A stretch of 64,000 nt of DNA from Selenia dentaria (GCA_917880725.1 OU862887.1:9674501-9738500), one strand, 5' to 3'. Shown: positions 45,201 through 55,044, counted from the stretch's first letter. The notes: generated by a model from the sequence alone, not told the origin. Numbers and translations: made by a program.

Positions 45201-45462
45201 GCTAGTTACCATTAAGTGCACGACTTACCAACACTAAAATTTCACATTTTCGAAAGAAAAACTGTGCATATAATAGGACGAGAATCATTTGGCTTCTTTC
45301 TTATTCAACTTATACAACTTTTACATGCGAGGGTACGGAGCATTCCTAATTAATTATATAGACAACAGACAACACCTTCATGTGCGATCTTATTTGCGTA
45401 TATGAGCATAAAAAATAGATATCTTAGGTTTTTTTTTTAAAACTTTTGCGATTTGAACACAT

Positions 45463-45718
45463 GTTTTAAATGTTTATCGGGACTCATCACGTATTATTTA
45501 ATATAGGTAAAAATATGTACCTTTCGCTCGACGTTTCGACCATGTTACAATGGCCGTGGTCACGAGCTGACTGAAAACTGCGGGTGAGTCCGGCGAGAAG
45601 AGCGGGTGTTTTGTTCTCCTACCCTCACTTCATCTTGAAAAATCGCAGGGTTGTCGAAAGGTACATATTTTTACCTATATTAAATAATACGTGATAAGTC
45701 CCGATAAACATTTAAAAC
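45463..45718. mobile_element. 256-bp foldback element with 64-bp arms
   Basis: GTTTTAAATGTTTATCGGGA at the left and TCCCGATAAACATTTAAAAC at the right are exact counterparts. The arms pair over 64 bases with about one mismatch (45463-45526, 45655-45718). The unpaired centre contains CGACGTTTCGACCATG and CGTGGTCACGAGCTGACTG. AGATATCTT occurs on both outer sides (45417 and 45720). Confidence 0.8.
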
Positions 45719-45914
45719 AGATATCTTGGGTCCTTGATACGATATTTAGAAACCACAGAATAAATGTAGTACTTACTACAGACCTTTATTTTATGTACAT
45801 GTTACAAAGTTGCACAGACATGCAAATTATTAAGTAACCAGACAATTGTAAAAAATACTGTTGAGCCATATTGATCTTTCAACATGAGCTTTAGAAATAA
45901 AAAAACCCTATGCG

Positions 45915-45990
45915 ACCCTACCCCACAGTGTAGTGGTTAACGTGGGTGGTAACCTTGGAGACCAGTTCGATACGTGGAAAATCGCTCTTC
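45915..45990 (+). mobile_element. Possible tRNA-derived SINE head
   Basis: GTGTAGTGGTTAACGTGGG resembles a tRNA A-box region and CCAGTTCGATACGTGG a B box, about 35 bases apart. A related stretch (GGGCAGTTGCCTTGGAGACT) lies at 46331, past the MITE. Both downstream sides share TTACTATGGGAACNGTT. It may be two copies of one SINE or a duplication. Confidence 0.35.
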
Positions 45991-46121
45991 ATTTAATTGA
46001 GTTAAGTTAGTCAAACCTCGCTTACGAGTTACTATGGGAACGGTTACAACAGTTAAAGCTCGTTCGAGGCAGAGCGATTATTCTATTTTAAGGTAATAGA
46101 AAAATCGTCGCTGTATGAGCG

Positions 46122-46301
46122 GCCGTGCGATTCTCTAAGAGCAAATATGGTAGCATTTTTACAACATCCGTGAAACAAATGACGAGATGACAAGAAACGT
46201 TGCAAAACAACCTTAGGCACAAGGGCGATATCTCATTAAGTATTTGACATCAGTGAGCTCGTCGACGAGCGCATCGACGAATTATTACAAAATCGCACGG
46301 C
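46122..46301 (-). mobile_element. MITE family A, copy 7, inverted
   Basis: Full-length copy in the opposite orientation to copies 1-3 and 5. The right arm lies at 46122-46170, the central GTTGCAAAACAACC follows, and the left arm with GAGCTCGTCGACGAGCGCAT ends it. Confidence 0.85.
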
Positions 46302-46499
46302 TGAGCAAGTGTGCAACTTCTCAGTGCAATGGTGAATGTGGGCAGTTGCCTTGGAGACTAGGTACATGAAGAAAAAACGTGTTCCATTCAGTTGAACAAA
46401 TGAAGCTTATATTGCTTATATAAGTTTACGTTGCAAGTTACTATGGGAACAGTTTCTATAATCACGGTAGAGCTTGATTGAATTGAAATTATTTTTATA

Positions 46500-47271
46500 C
46501 TTTTGATGCTCTAAGATGTGAAATAGTTCTTTAACATTTTGTTAAGGGACAGAACAGATTTCATCCCGAAATAGGGATATTGTTTGCATAAGAAGGTTGA
46601 AATATTAATATTTCCATCCAAAATACATTGCCATGTTTGCCAATTATTATGTCCTTTTTATCAATTCAACAATACTTAAAATATTCCTAAAATAATATGT
46701 GGTAATAAATTGATTTTTACTTTGAACCGGTTTATATTACAAGTATCATAAATATGAAAGAAATAACACAATACTTTTTAAAACAATAAAAATTATTTTT
46801 TTATATCTAAGAATTCATCAACAGTATTATTTCAATTGAAATTTGAACAAAAGGATATTCTAAAGTATGTATGATCAATTCCAGTATCCTATGATTCACA
46901 GATGGCAAGCTAGTTGCACAATGGATTTTATCTAGAGTATGGACCAGTGGAGCACGAATCGATTTATTAAGGGAGTTCATAGACGAGTGCTTAAGCTTGC
47001 CCTTAAAGGAAAACGATTGGGGCAATGCCAACCTGGCAAGTTAACTGCTACTAAAACACAAGCATCCTATCCAATAAAAAAGATTCAATTTGAGTACCAA
47101 CTTCTGAGATACTATGTCCATTGCAATAACTGACCAACTATACTTCCTTTTTGCCATCACAATGATCTCCAGTCTCAAATTTGTATATTGCCAGAGTCCA
47201 AAAGTGGAAGTCCATATTTACAAACACGCTAAAAAGGTACTGTTGACAAAATGCTACTAATGAATATTGCT
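46500..47271. other. Unassigned interval
   Basis: No repeat shared in the window. Around 46930-47040 all frames are fairly open, with a stretch WTSGARIDLLREFIDECLSL on the plus strand, but no family could be assigned. Confidence 0.35.
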
Positions 47272-47283
47272 AATGCTACTAAT

Positions 47284-47638
47284 AAAGCGCTCGTAGCAGA
47301 GTTTGGCTTAGCAATCTTAACCGATCAACAAGTTAAGCAACACTTGCTGCGGTCAGGGTTTGGATGGGTGACCGATAGTGGCATTATTCAACTGAGCGTT
47401 TCCGTGCTTTGGAGGGCACGTTAAGCCGTCGGTCCCGGTTGTTTGTCTTAAGACAACAGTCGTTAGGCTATGTCAAAGATGTCGGGCGGCCTGAAATCTT
47501 CGGCGTGGGTTGGCCACTAACCTTTCTACCAAGCCGCACTGGGCCCGTGGTGGATTATGGCAAAACTCCTCTCTCTGAGAGGAAGGCTCGAGTCCCAGCA
47601 GTGGGAACAAAATGGGCTGATTATGATGATTCACCATG
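47284..47638 (+). mobile_element. 5S-rRNA-derived SINE with 12-bp target duplication
   Basis: The head (about 47308-47376) follows the 3' half of 5S rRNA: CCGATCA, AAGTTAAGCAACACTTGCTG, CGGTCAG, TTGGATGGGTGACCG. These include the internal promoter region used by RNA polymerase III. The body carries GGAGGGCACGTTAAGCCGTC and CCCAGCAGTGGGAACAAAAT, ending in a TGATTATGATGAT tail. AATGCTACTAAT at 47272-47283 and 47639-47650 is the target duplication. 5S-derived SINEs are the SINE3 class. Confidence 0.88.
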
Positions 47639-47699
47639 AATGCTACTAATGTTTTAATGAATACTTTGATGAAAAAACAATTATTTTTGAATAGATTGG

Positions 47700-47830
47700 C
47701 CCGCTCCGCTTATTGTTGCTATACCCAATTAGGGTCATTATGAAACACACACAAAAATATGTATATTTAAGACCTGTATTATGTAACATTCATAATGTTG
47801 CAATAAATCCATTTAGTATTGAGTTAGCTT
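47700..47830 (+). mobile_element. LINE 3' UTR fragment, sister of 40.1 kb
   Basis: Matches 40095-40240: TATACCCAATTAGGGTCATT, AACATTCATAATGTTGCAAT and a TTTAGTATTGAGTTA end after AATAAA. No coding part remains. Confidence 0.55.
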
Positions 47831-47950
47831 CCCGCAAAAAGGTGGTTATATTTGCGAAGTACTACCAAGCATAAGTCTGATCCTCTACCGTTTTCGCCTT
47901 TGAGATGAACCTACCAAGTACGGACTTGTGAACCATGATTCTAATGAGAA

Positions 47951-48124
47951 CAGTGGGCCGAGCACGAAAATCTGCTAAAGTGTAACGTTATCGTATCGTT
48001 TACGTATTCAGTACAAACTATGAGTTATCTATGCCACTATTGTACTAGATAAATAACAGTTTGTATTAAATACGTTAATGATGCGATTACGTTACAATCA
48101 CAGATTTTCGTGCTCGGCTCACTG
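47951..48124. mobile_element. MITE family C, copy 3, best-preserved ends
   Basis: CAGTGGGCCGAGCACGAAAA at the left and its inverse, ending GTGCTCGGCTCACTG, at the right. The inner palindrome TACAAACTATGAGTTATCTA pairs with AGATAAATAACAGTTTGTA. Confidence 0.85.
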
Positions 48125-48999
48125 AGTCAAGAAGGGCAATAATGATGATTAACTGATCGACACAAGGTTTCAGATTCAAAAGTGTTGTCTCAATGTACCA
48201 AACCTGTATTTTGCAGAATACATTATTTTAATAATATCTAGTGTCGAGACGTAACTATACGTCTGCCTATAACTTTTTGAGTTATTGAGCAGCATTCATA
48301 ATTATAGTAATTTCTTTTCAAACTCGCCAGAGACCGGGTGAAATATGCGGAGCTGACAGCCAGCCTTCACTAGTTGAAGAGGTACTAGAAGAAGAAGAAG
48401 AGAATGGAACTCCAGGCTGAGCGTATTTTCCAACCGGTATTATTTAGAAGTCTTCATGTAAAGAGCAGAAAGAGGTATGTTGTAGGTAGCTACGACTTTT
48501 ACATCATCAACCGCATCGTCACTTAACATCAGGTGATCTTATGTGTCAAAGGTAAGTTTATAAATATTTTAAAGTACCTATTTTCAAATATTGTTTTACA
48601 CACGCATTATATAATGGTGAAACACATTTACACATTTTGGCCTTTATTAATAAACGTTGCGTAAACATACATTAGGCGTAACATGCTTTGTCTTGCTTTC
48701 ACGCGTGACATTTACTGCGAGCGAAAAATTGACAGATAGATGTTTTAACTACTCCGTTTACGTCCGTACTGACACTGCCAGTTTTGCCAGGTATTACACA
48801 GTATTTGATCTCATATCCCGGAAAGTTTCGTGTACTTCTTACTATTGGTAACTTTTATATAACTCTTTTTGTTATATCTGGGTAAACAAGCATTCTATAC
48901 AACAGACTCTATGACTCATACATCATCTAAACGAAAACCGCATATTGTCACCCACAAACACACACGTTTATGACTATGCATAGTCGTAAACATTGCTCC
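48125..48999. other. Mostly unassigned, with a small LINE-like scrap
   Basis: GACCGGGTGAAATATGCGGA with a (GAA)n tract at 48388-48401 looks like the end of a LINE, low confidence. The rest has no recognised feature. Confidence 0.3.
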
Positions 49000-49620
49000 T
49001 AAAGATTTCCAGTCCGAATTTCGTCTCGCAAGCGCCCAAATGGAAATCATTTACTACACAAGACCTGTTAAACACGGCAATTCATTTCGCAACATTCACA
49101 ACGAGCATTATTTCCTCCGACGACGCCCTTATTAAAATCACACGAACTAAGCGTTGAGTGTACAGCAAACAATGAAAAAAATTCTCGTGTATATCGCTGG
49201 GAAAAAAATACTTTCCGAATAGAATGGCCGCCACCCGCTCCGTTCCGTTACGCCATAAAAACCTACCCGAGCAAACTCTGTAATTCCGTTCTCTCCCAGC
49301 CGATATAAAATATGAAAGACTGAGCGAAATTCAGACGGCACCCTGAGCGCAGCCTCGGCTTTTTCCGACCGACCTCGGCTAACTTCGCTTCAACGTAGCG
49401 GCAGTATGTACTACGCGGCCGTAACGGAGAACCGTACGTGGCTTTTTTTGGCAAATCCTATTTAAAAAGTACTCGGTGTATGTGTGTTTAGTGTGCATTA
49501 TTCACGTGAAAGCCGAGTTGTGGCCAGGTGGTGATGTGTATTGTGTGGAGTTGGTGTGGGAAGGTGACCGCCGCTTGGCACGTTTGATGGTCCGGAAAAA
49601 TGGTAAATGATGCACCTTTT
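49000..49620 (+). promoter_or_regulatory. Candidate host promoter and first exon
   Basis: This is the least AT-rich, most CpG-containing repeat-free block in the window. TATTTAAAAAG at 49459-49469 lies about 30 bases upstream of an initiator-like TTTAGTGTG (49487). A second TATA-like GATATAAAATATG sits at 49302. Downstream sequence to 49600 is G-rich with possible donors (AAG|GTGACC at about 49563, ATG|GTAAAT at about 49602). No coding exon is recognised and orientation is inferred from the TATA/initiator spacing. It may instead be a minus-strand regulatory block. Confidence 0.35.
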
Positions 49621-50794
49621 TACGTGATATTTCGATTAGGTGATGGATATTACGGGCACCATCGTGATCGGATTTTATCAGATCGGTTGTCTGTTGCTGG
49701 ATTAGGTAGACTTACGCTTCAGTAGATTTACACGAAAATGGTTACGCTTTCTCTAGGAGCTTCGTAATTGAAAAAAGTGGATATATTCCTAAGTGAAGCT
49801 TTTTCATTCGAATTTAAGAACTAAGTAGGTATTTGATACACCAAGTTTGATAACATTTTTTTCAATTACATAGAACGGTAGGGAAGGAACAAGATAATAA
49901 AACCTATTTCGCATAGCTTAACGAACTAACTGTATATGTGACTTAATCACGGTATAAAAGATTCAAACTCATACATTTCTACGTGCTCGTCCACATCAAC
50001 CAAAAAGGGGTTGGAAGATGTATATATATAAATATATCAAACATTATGTACGATGGGGCTGACATATGATTTTGGGTCCAATAAATATAGAATAAAATGA
50101 TCTAACATATAAACTTTATTTTATTAGTATTATCATAATAGACTATAAGAACTACATATCATGTAGTAGATGAGCCTTTTGCCATTAAATACCATACTTA
50201 ACTTCTACTGTAAGTATATATATTTTGTGGGATTGGTATTTATAATAGTATTTTTAAATTAGTGCAATACCTGCCGAAGACTTGTTTATTTATGCTATAG
50301 AACATAAAATGATGGTATATATAAGACAAGAATAGTGTTAATGTTGCTTAAATACGCTTAATACGATTTTCCCGAAGGCATACTCCCAAAAATGAACAAC
50401 GAAGTTTCTTTTGACGAAATTCTTTTTTTTATAAAGTACTATTTTCTACGTTTTTACACTGTTAGTGTGATGAAAAGTAATGAATGATATATTGGTGTTC
50501 AAAATAGGAAATATCTAGAGTCTTATAGTTTTAAAGTAATATAGGTTTGTAAAAAATCTGAATGTGCAAACTTCTCCTATTTTTAACATTGTTATACAAT
50601 TTAAACTATGCGAATGTACGAGTAGGTTTGTCATTCCAATGACAGTCTATTAATATGGTTCTCTGAAATAACTGACTGGTGATAAAAGAAAAAAAGGAAA
50701 GAAGAATCTTAAATTGAACTTATTTAGTTTGACAGCAAATATTTTTTTGCTAAGTTTTTTGCTACTCTTGATAGACTAGAGTTTTGATATAATA
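49621..50794. other. Unassigned AT-rich interval
   Basis: No supported gene or repeat in about 1.2 kb. Confidence 0.4.
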
Positions 50795-51035
50795 TCACTT
50801 GACGGTTAGTGATGATGCGGTTGAAGGTGGTATCATACGGTAGAATAGCAAGTGTCTCTCAAAAACAGCTGCCGGAATACAATGTTAGGTTATCAGCGAC
50901 AGATTTTCAAACTTGAGGATGGTAACTAGCCAAGCGGACAGCAGATATGCCTTACTATAATGCTGTGGATTTCATCACGATGTTACCATTACTGGAAGAT
51001 CATGTTTGAGGTGGGAATAAATCCCGTGGTCGTCT
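50795..51035 (-). mobile_element. SINE-like repeat, inverted sister of 35.1 kb
   Basis: Minus-strand sequence shares GATGAAATCCACAGCATTAT, TTGGCTAGTTACCATCCTCA and CCGGCAGCTGTTTTTGAGAG with 35120-35335. AAATCCCGTGG-type sequence lies at the B-box position. Confidence 0.4.
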
Positions 51036-51130
51036 AATCAACAGTCTACTCTTGTAATCCTTGAGCTATTATCGCTTTACAGAATAAAATATAATGAAGA
51101 TTTTTAAACTGAAATTCTCATGAGTTTGAG

Positions 51131-51384
51131 ACATATTAAATTATTACTATTTACCGGCAAAACATTCACGTTAGTTGGCAGTGCCCGCCGGGAGCTCGCA
51201 GACGACGCAGCGCACTCGCCTAGAAGATGAGCAATATGCTCGAAACCCGGTTCGACGTATTCGATCCCTAACATGAGTGTTTTGCCGGTCACCATCATCA
51301 TCATCATAATCGCAGCTGTAGGACGTCTACTGCTGAACATATGCCTCCCCTATTTGCCGGTAAATAGTATAATTTAATAATGAA
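51131..51384. repeat. Nested palindromes around a 137-bp foldback and an RTE scrap
   Basis: Inner element 51153-51289 has 21-bp inverted ends (ACCGGCAAAACATTCACG and ACATGAGTGTTTTGCCGGT; two mismatches). An outer pair of about 30 bp (TTACTATTTACCGGCAA at 51143-51160 and TTGCCGGTAAATAGTA at 51354-51369) encloses both it and a 60-base RTE 3' end (51290-51352, (CAT)n and CTGTAGGACGTCTACTGCTG). Confidence 0.7.
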
Positions 51385-51884
51385 GATTCGTCATAATTAC
51401 GAGTCCATTGATTTCACCCGATGATCAAAACCGGACGATGAACTGGTTTTTAAATTAATGCAAAGATATAATGTAAATTTATTGACTATTAAACATTTTG
51501 TCGAGGTATGGATTAAAAATTGAATAAAATAAAATTGAATATAATGTTAGTTTTTCTAAATTTAAATATTATAATGATATTTTCATAATCACTAACGCAT
51601 GCTTTACTGCAGCCTAAGCTTTGCGTATCTTTGTATAAAATTGTAGAAACAGTAAGGACTGTAATTCAGAAGGACATTTATTAATAAATCTCGACTTGAG
51701 TGCAGATCTGAGGAAAATTTGCAAGACATTTACTGTCACATCTGCATTCAAGTAGAGACTCGCAAAGATTGAGTCACGTCCGAGAATATATACTCGTATT
51801 CTAGTAGCTAGAATTCTAAATACATATCTTCTATGTATATTAAAATTAATCTCTATTTCCTTCGGACATCGCATGACGCGATGA
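51385..51884. other. Unassigned AT-rich interval
   Basis: No gene supported; the 98-codon minus-strand frame at 51614-51910 has no recognised family. Confidence 0.4.
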
Positions 51885-51964
51885 AAAATCAAGAAAAGAT
51901 GGAAGGTCATGGCGAGGCCGATGGCTGAGCCTGCTACACGAATGAAGTCGCGAGCATTCGCTAG
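51885..51964 (+). mobile_element. Helitron-like 3' terminus
   Basis: AAGAAAAGATGGAAGGTCAT, GGCGAGGCCGATGGCTGAGC and ATGAAGTCGCGAGCATTCG end in CTAG at 51961-51964 followed by T. Sister of 37375-37473. Confidence 0.55.
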
Positions 51965-52004
51965 TTAGTAGTAATAATAATAAGGGACAATATTCACTCA
52001 AGGT

Positions 52005-52080
52005 CTTTAGGCCACAGACAAGCCAGAGACTGTACTATGGTAACTTGATGACTGATATACATACTTATATACATACATAA
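52005..52080 (+). repeat. Dispersed repeat shared with 62757-62840
   Basis: GACTGTACTATGGTAACTTG and ATGACTGATATACATACTTA are common to both sites. It probably is a LINE 3' UTR piece; class undetermined. Confidence 0.5.
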
Positions 52081-52111
52081 TATATTACACATTATGTATG
52101 TATATAAGTAT
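52061..52111. repeat. Perfect 21-bp-arm palindrome
   Basis: ATACTTATATACATACATAA plus one base is mirrored exactly at 52091-52111; the loop is 9 bases (ATATTACAC). It starts in the dispersed repeat above, so the right arm looks newly generated. Confidence 0.9.
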
Positions 52112-52254
52112 ATTATAATGAATAACTTACTTACCTTAAGCATCAGTTTGTTTTAAATCGCCCGTATTATATGCAGTTATTGTAAACTAGATGTTTGAAC
52201 ACTTTTGAATGATAATGGTTATAATTATACTGTTATACGGTACAACAATAAAAA

Positions 52255-52541
52255 CTGCGACAAGCTCGTCGACGAGCTCACCGATGTCAAATACTTCGCC
52301 CTTGTACATAAGGTTGTTTTTCCAACGTTTCTTGTCATCTATTCATTTGTTTAACGGATGTTGTCAAAGATGCAAATGCTCTTATGGGGGATCCCAATAA
52401 TCTATCTATCCACAGTTTACCTTACTACCGATAGAAATTTGACATAACGTCCATACAAATAGTGTCAAATATCTATTTCTAGTAAGGTAAACCGACGACA
52501 GATAGATTATTGGGACCGGCCGTTAGAGAATCGCTCAGCTG
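52255..52541 (+). mobile_element. MITE family A, copy 8, interrupted by MITE B
   Basis: The left tip is lost; GCTCGTCGACGAGCTCACCG starts the alignment. The element runs to GCTCTTA at 52384, is broken by a 138-bp family B insertion, and resumes at 52523 with TTAGAGAATCGCTCAGCTG. Confidence 0.88.
52385..52522 (-). mobile_element. 138-bp MITE family B, copy 3, with TTA duplication
   Basis: Inverted relative to 13598-13735 and the same length. It splits the family A sequence GCTCTTAGAGAATCG exactly at TTA, which is present on both sides (52382-52384 and 52523-52525). The uninterrupted site is visible in the other family A copies, proving a 3-bp target duplication and supporting the PIF/Harbinger assignment. 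Confidence 0.93.
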
Positions 52542-52573
52542 TTCATATATACCTAGTAGTTGATCGCTGTTTC

Positions 52574-52758
52574 CATAGGCCGTAGCACAAACAATTTGCG
52601 AAAATGTATTCGTTTTGTAATCATCAACGGGTCACGCTTCGGCTACAAACTGTGAGTTATCCATGTCATAGTTGCCCTAGATAAATGACAGTTTGTACTG
52701 TTTCACGTCAACGAGACGTCACGTTACACTTACGCAGTTATTTGTGCTGGGCCCACTG
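52574..52758. mobile_element. MITE family C, copy 4
   Basis: Only 33 bp from the family A copy. Runs from CATAGGCCGTAGCACAAACA to TTATTTGTGCTGGGCCCACT. Confidence 0.82.
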
Positions 52759-53501
52759 GCGTCTTTCAGTTAGGTGCTGGTCTTAATTGTGATTAAATTA
52801 ACTTGTTGTCTTGAACAAAGCTGATGGTGGTTCCCAACCTTTCTATCTATAAATATAATTTTGTTTTACAATAAGTGATCATAAAAGCGATGGAACTCAA
52901 AGTTACATTGAATTAATTATTTTAGTAATAATTAAAAGAATTCGTTGTCACAAATTAAGCGTTTGAATAAACTAGGAGTTTGTTCTAAAATTCAATATCT
53001 TATGATTCGAATGTCAAAATTAATATATATACGCAGTTTTTAAGGTTATACATAAAAAAACTACGTATAAAATTATAATGCGTTCCTTTTTATAGTATTA
53101 CTTTTTAAAGTGCTTAGCGATACCAAACATTGCAATTTTAGAGAGAAAAATTCAGATTTTCGGACGGGATTCGACCACCTACGGGTAGAGGACGTAGTTG
53201 CGGTTCAAAAAAATATGTTTTATGTTTAGTAAAAAAACCTTCGGTTTTCGAGATGTTCGGCATTTTCGAAAATGCCAAAAAAATTACAACCTTTACCACT
53301 CTTTTTGATATCCAGACTCCAAATGAAGGATTTTTTTCAATCAGTTTTTGGATAGTATTCCTGGATATCTATCCAGCGCTATCAAATGTAAACTATGATA
53401 TTTTTTGGGGCGCATGCATTGTTTTTTTTTAACAAAGATCTAACTCAAATTTTATGTTTTGCTTATATTTTTCCTACGTTTAACTTAAAGTCGTGTTAAA
53501 A
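52759..53501. other. Unassigned interval
   Basis: No recognised repeat or gene. Runs of T and A are common; a TTCGGTTTTCGAG/TCGAAAATGCC pair makes a weak hairpin near 53238-53278. Confidence 0.4.
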
Positions 53502-53748
53502 ACAAGTACAATTTGAAAAATTGTATGCCAAATCCATTCTATTCAGATATTGGAGTGTAAATCCAAACTGTAAAGGACTACTTAACTGAATTTGATGAAA
53601 CTAAATTTAAATTGTACCACACGGGAAGCACCAGCTTTCAAACAAAAAAAGAATTTTGAGAATCAGTTCATCCTATCGAAAGTTATGAGTTAAAAAACAT
53701 AAAAAAACATACAGTCGAATTGAGTACCTCCTCCTTTTTGGAAGTAAT
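53502..53748 (+). repeat. Family F repeat, copy 3
   Basis: ACAAGTACAATTTGAAAAAT, GCACCAGCTTTCAAACAAAA, GAATTTTGAGAATCAGTTCA and CCTCCTCCTTTTTGGAAGTA are all present. Confidence 0.78.
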
Positions 53749-54175
53749 GTGTACATTAAAAATAACATCAAAGAATTACACGTTGCCAGTAAACAACGTT
53801 CAATTCAAAGCTCGTATAAGCGAAATGACCCGACAATTTGATTCATTTAGGTTTAAACCTTGCCAGTTTATAACAAATAAATGAAAAACCATTTAGACCA
53901 TTTATTGCTTCTCTATCTCAGATCTTAGCATAGTCGTAAGCAATCAATTGTCAGCTAATTGATAAAAGAAACGGGAAGCATAAATATACCTGATTATATA
54001 TAATCAAAATCCGACTTCACATAATTTTGTATACAAATAGACAAATAACTAATTGTTATAGGGCAATATTCAAATATATGTAATGCATAAAACTCTTCTA
54101 GAGTCTGTGCAAAAATGTAAAAATAATATATACCAAAAAAATTAATTGAATTCAACCCTAAAGATTGTTAAATAC

Positions 54176-54250
54176 TTGCTGAAGTCGTTACCATGCGCAC
54201 AATATTGTGATAGGTACTTTATAACTATCATGGTACTGACTTCAACAAGT
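54176..54250. mobile_element. Short foldback repeat family D, copy 2
   Basis: GCTGAAGTCGTTACCATG and CATGGTACTGACTTCAAC are inverted. Core GCGCACAATATTGTGATA is itself partly palindromic. Confidence 0.65.
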
Positions 54251-54399
54251 TATTTCACACTTTTAAGTGTTTAAATCGGTTCTAATTCTGGGTTTTTTTA
54301 ATGCTAGTAGATAAAATGTCGGATAAAATAGCTACTATAATATACTGTTTTATAGTTTTATCGAGTCGAAGTTCAAACTTGACAGTTGTGTGACGGACA

Positions 54400-54578
54400 G
54401 CCGTGCGATTCTCTAATGATTCATCGTTGCGATCGTCGACGAGCTCACCGATGTCAAATACTTGAGAGATATCGCCCTTGTTCACAAGGTTGTTTTTCCA
54501 ACGTTTATTGGCATCTCGTCTTGTTTTACGGATGTTGTCAAAGATGCAACAATGTTTGCTCTTAGATAATCGCACGGC
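54400..54578 (+). mobile_element. MITE family A, copy 9
   Basis: Near full-length, from GCCGTGCGATTCTCTAATGA to GCTCTTAGATAATCGCACGG. The minus strand retains part of the family frame (CIFDNIRKT ... SQVFDIGELVDDRNDESLEN). Confidence 0.87.
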
Positions 54579-54704
54579 TGGATTGGGCTGCCATATATAA
54601 GCCTGAATGCTAGTTTACTGTAAAACCACGATGGTTCTCTTTTTGGCACATTATCTTTTAGACTTATGAATAATATCACTAAAATATTAACAAGTATTAA
54701 ACAT

Positions 54705-55044
54705 CATCATCATCATCTCAGCCGTAGGACGTTCACTGCTGAACATATGCCTCCCCCATGATTTCCCAAAACGACCGGTTGAAAGCGACCTGCATCCAAC
54801 GTCGTCGGTGGACGACCTACGCTGCGCTTGCCGGTCCGCGGTCTCCACTCCAGAACCTTCCGGCCCCATCGGCCATCTGTTCTGCGTGCTATGTGCCCTG
54901 CCCACTGTCACTTCAACTGGCTAATCTTCTAGGCTATGTCAGTGACTTATGTTCTTCTACGAATCTCCTCATTTCTGATTCGATCACGTAGAGAAACCCC
55001 GAGCATAGCTCTCTCCATAGCTCGTTGTGCGACTTTGAGCTTAT
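54705..55044 (-). mobile_element. RTE-type LINE 3' end with about 15-bp target duplication
   Basis: (CAT)n at 54700-54716, then the usual 3' end, with a deletion near 54810 relative to the 41-kb copy; the 5' edge is in the LKVAQRAMERAMLG region. ACAAGTATTAAACAT (54690-54704) and ACAAGCATTCAACAT (55045-55059) flank it with two mismatches. Confidence 0.85.

Noticed and set aside
46807..47133. Overlapping frames on both strands near 46.9 kb
   Set aside because: WTSGARIDLLREFIDECLSL looked protein-like, but flanking codons close quickly, no family matched and both strands are equally open.
47308..47376. A true 5S rRNA gene
   Set aside because: Only the 3' half of 5S is present, with many changes, fused to a SINE body and bracketed by a target duplication.
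49147..49454. Minus-strand frames over the promoter-like block
   Set aside because: Two overlapping 63-64 codon frames have no domain and no splice support. The block is better explained as regulatory or 5' UTR sequence.
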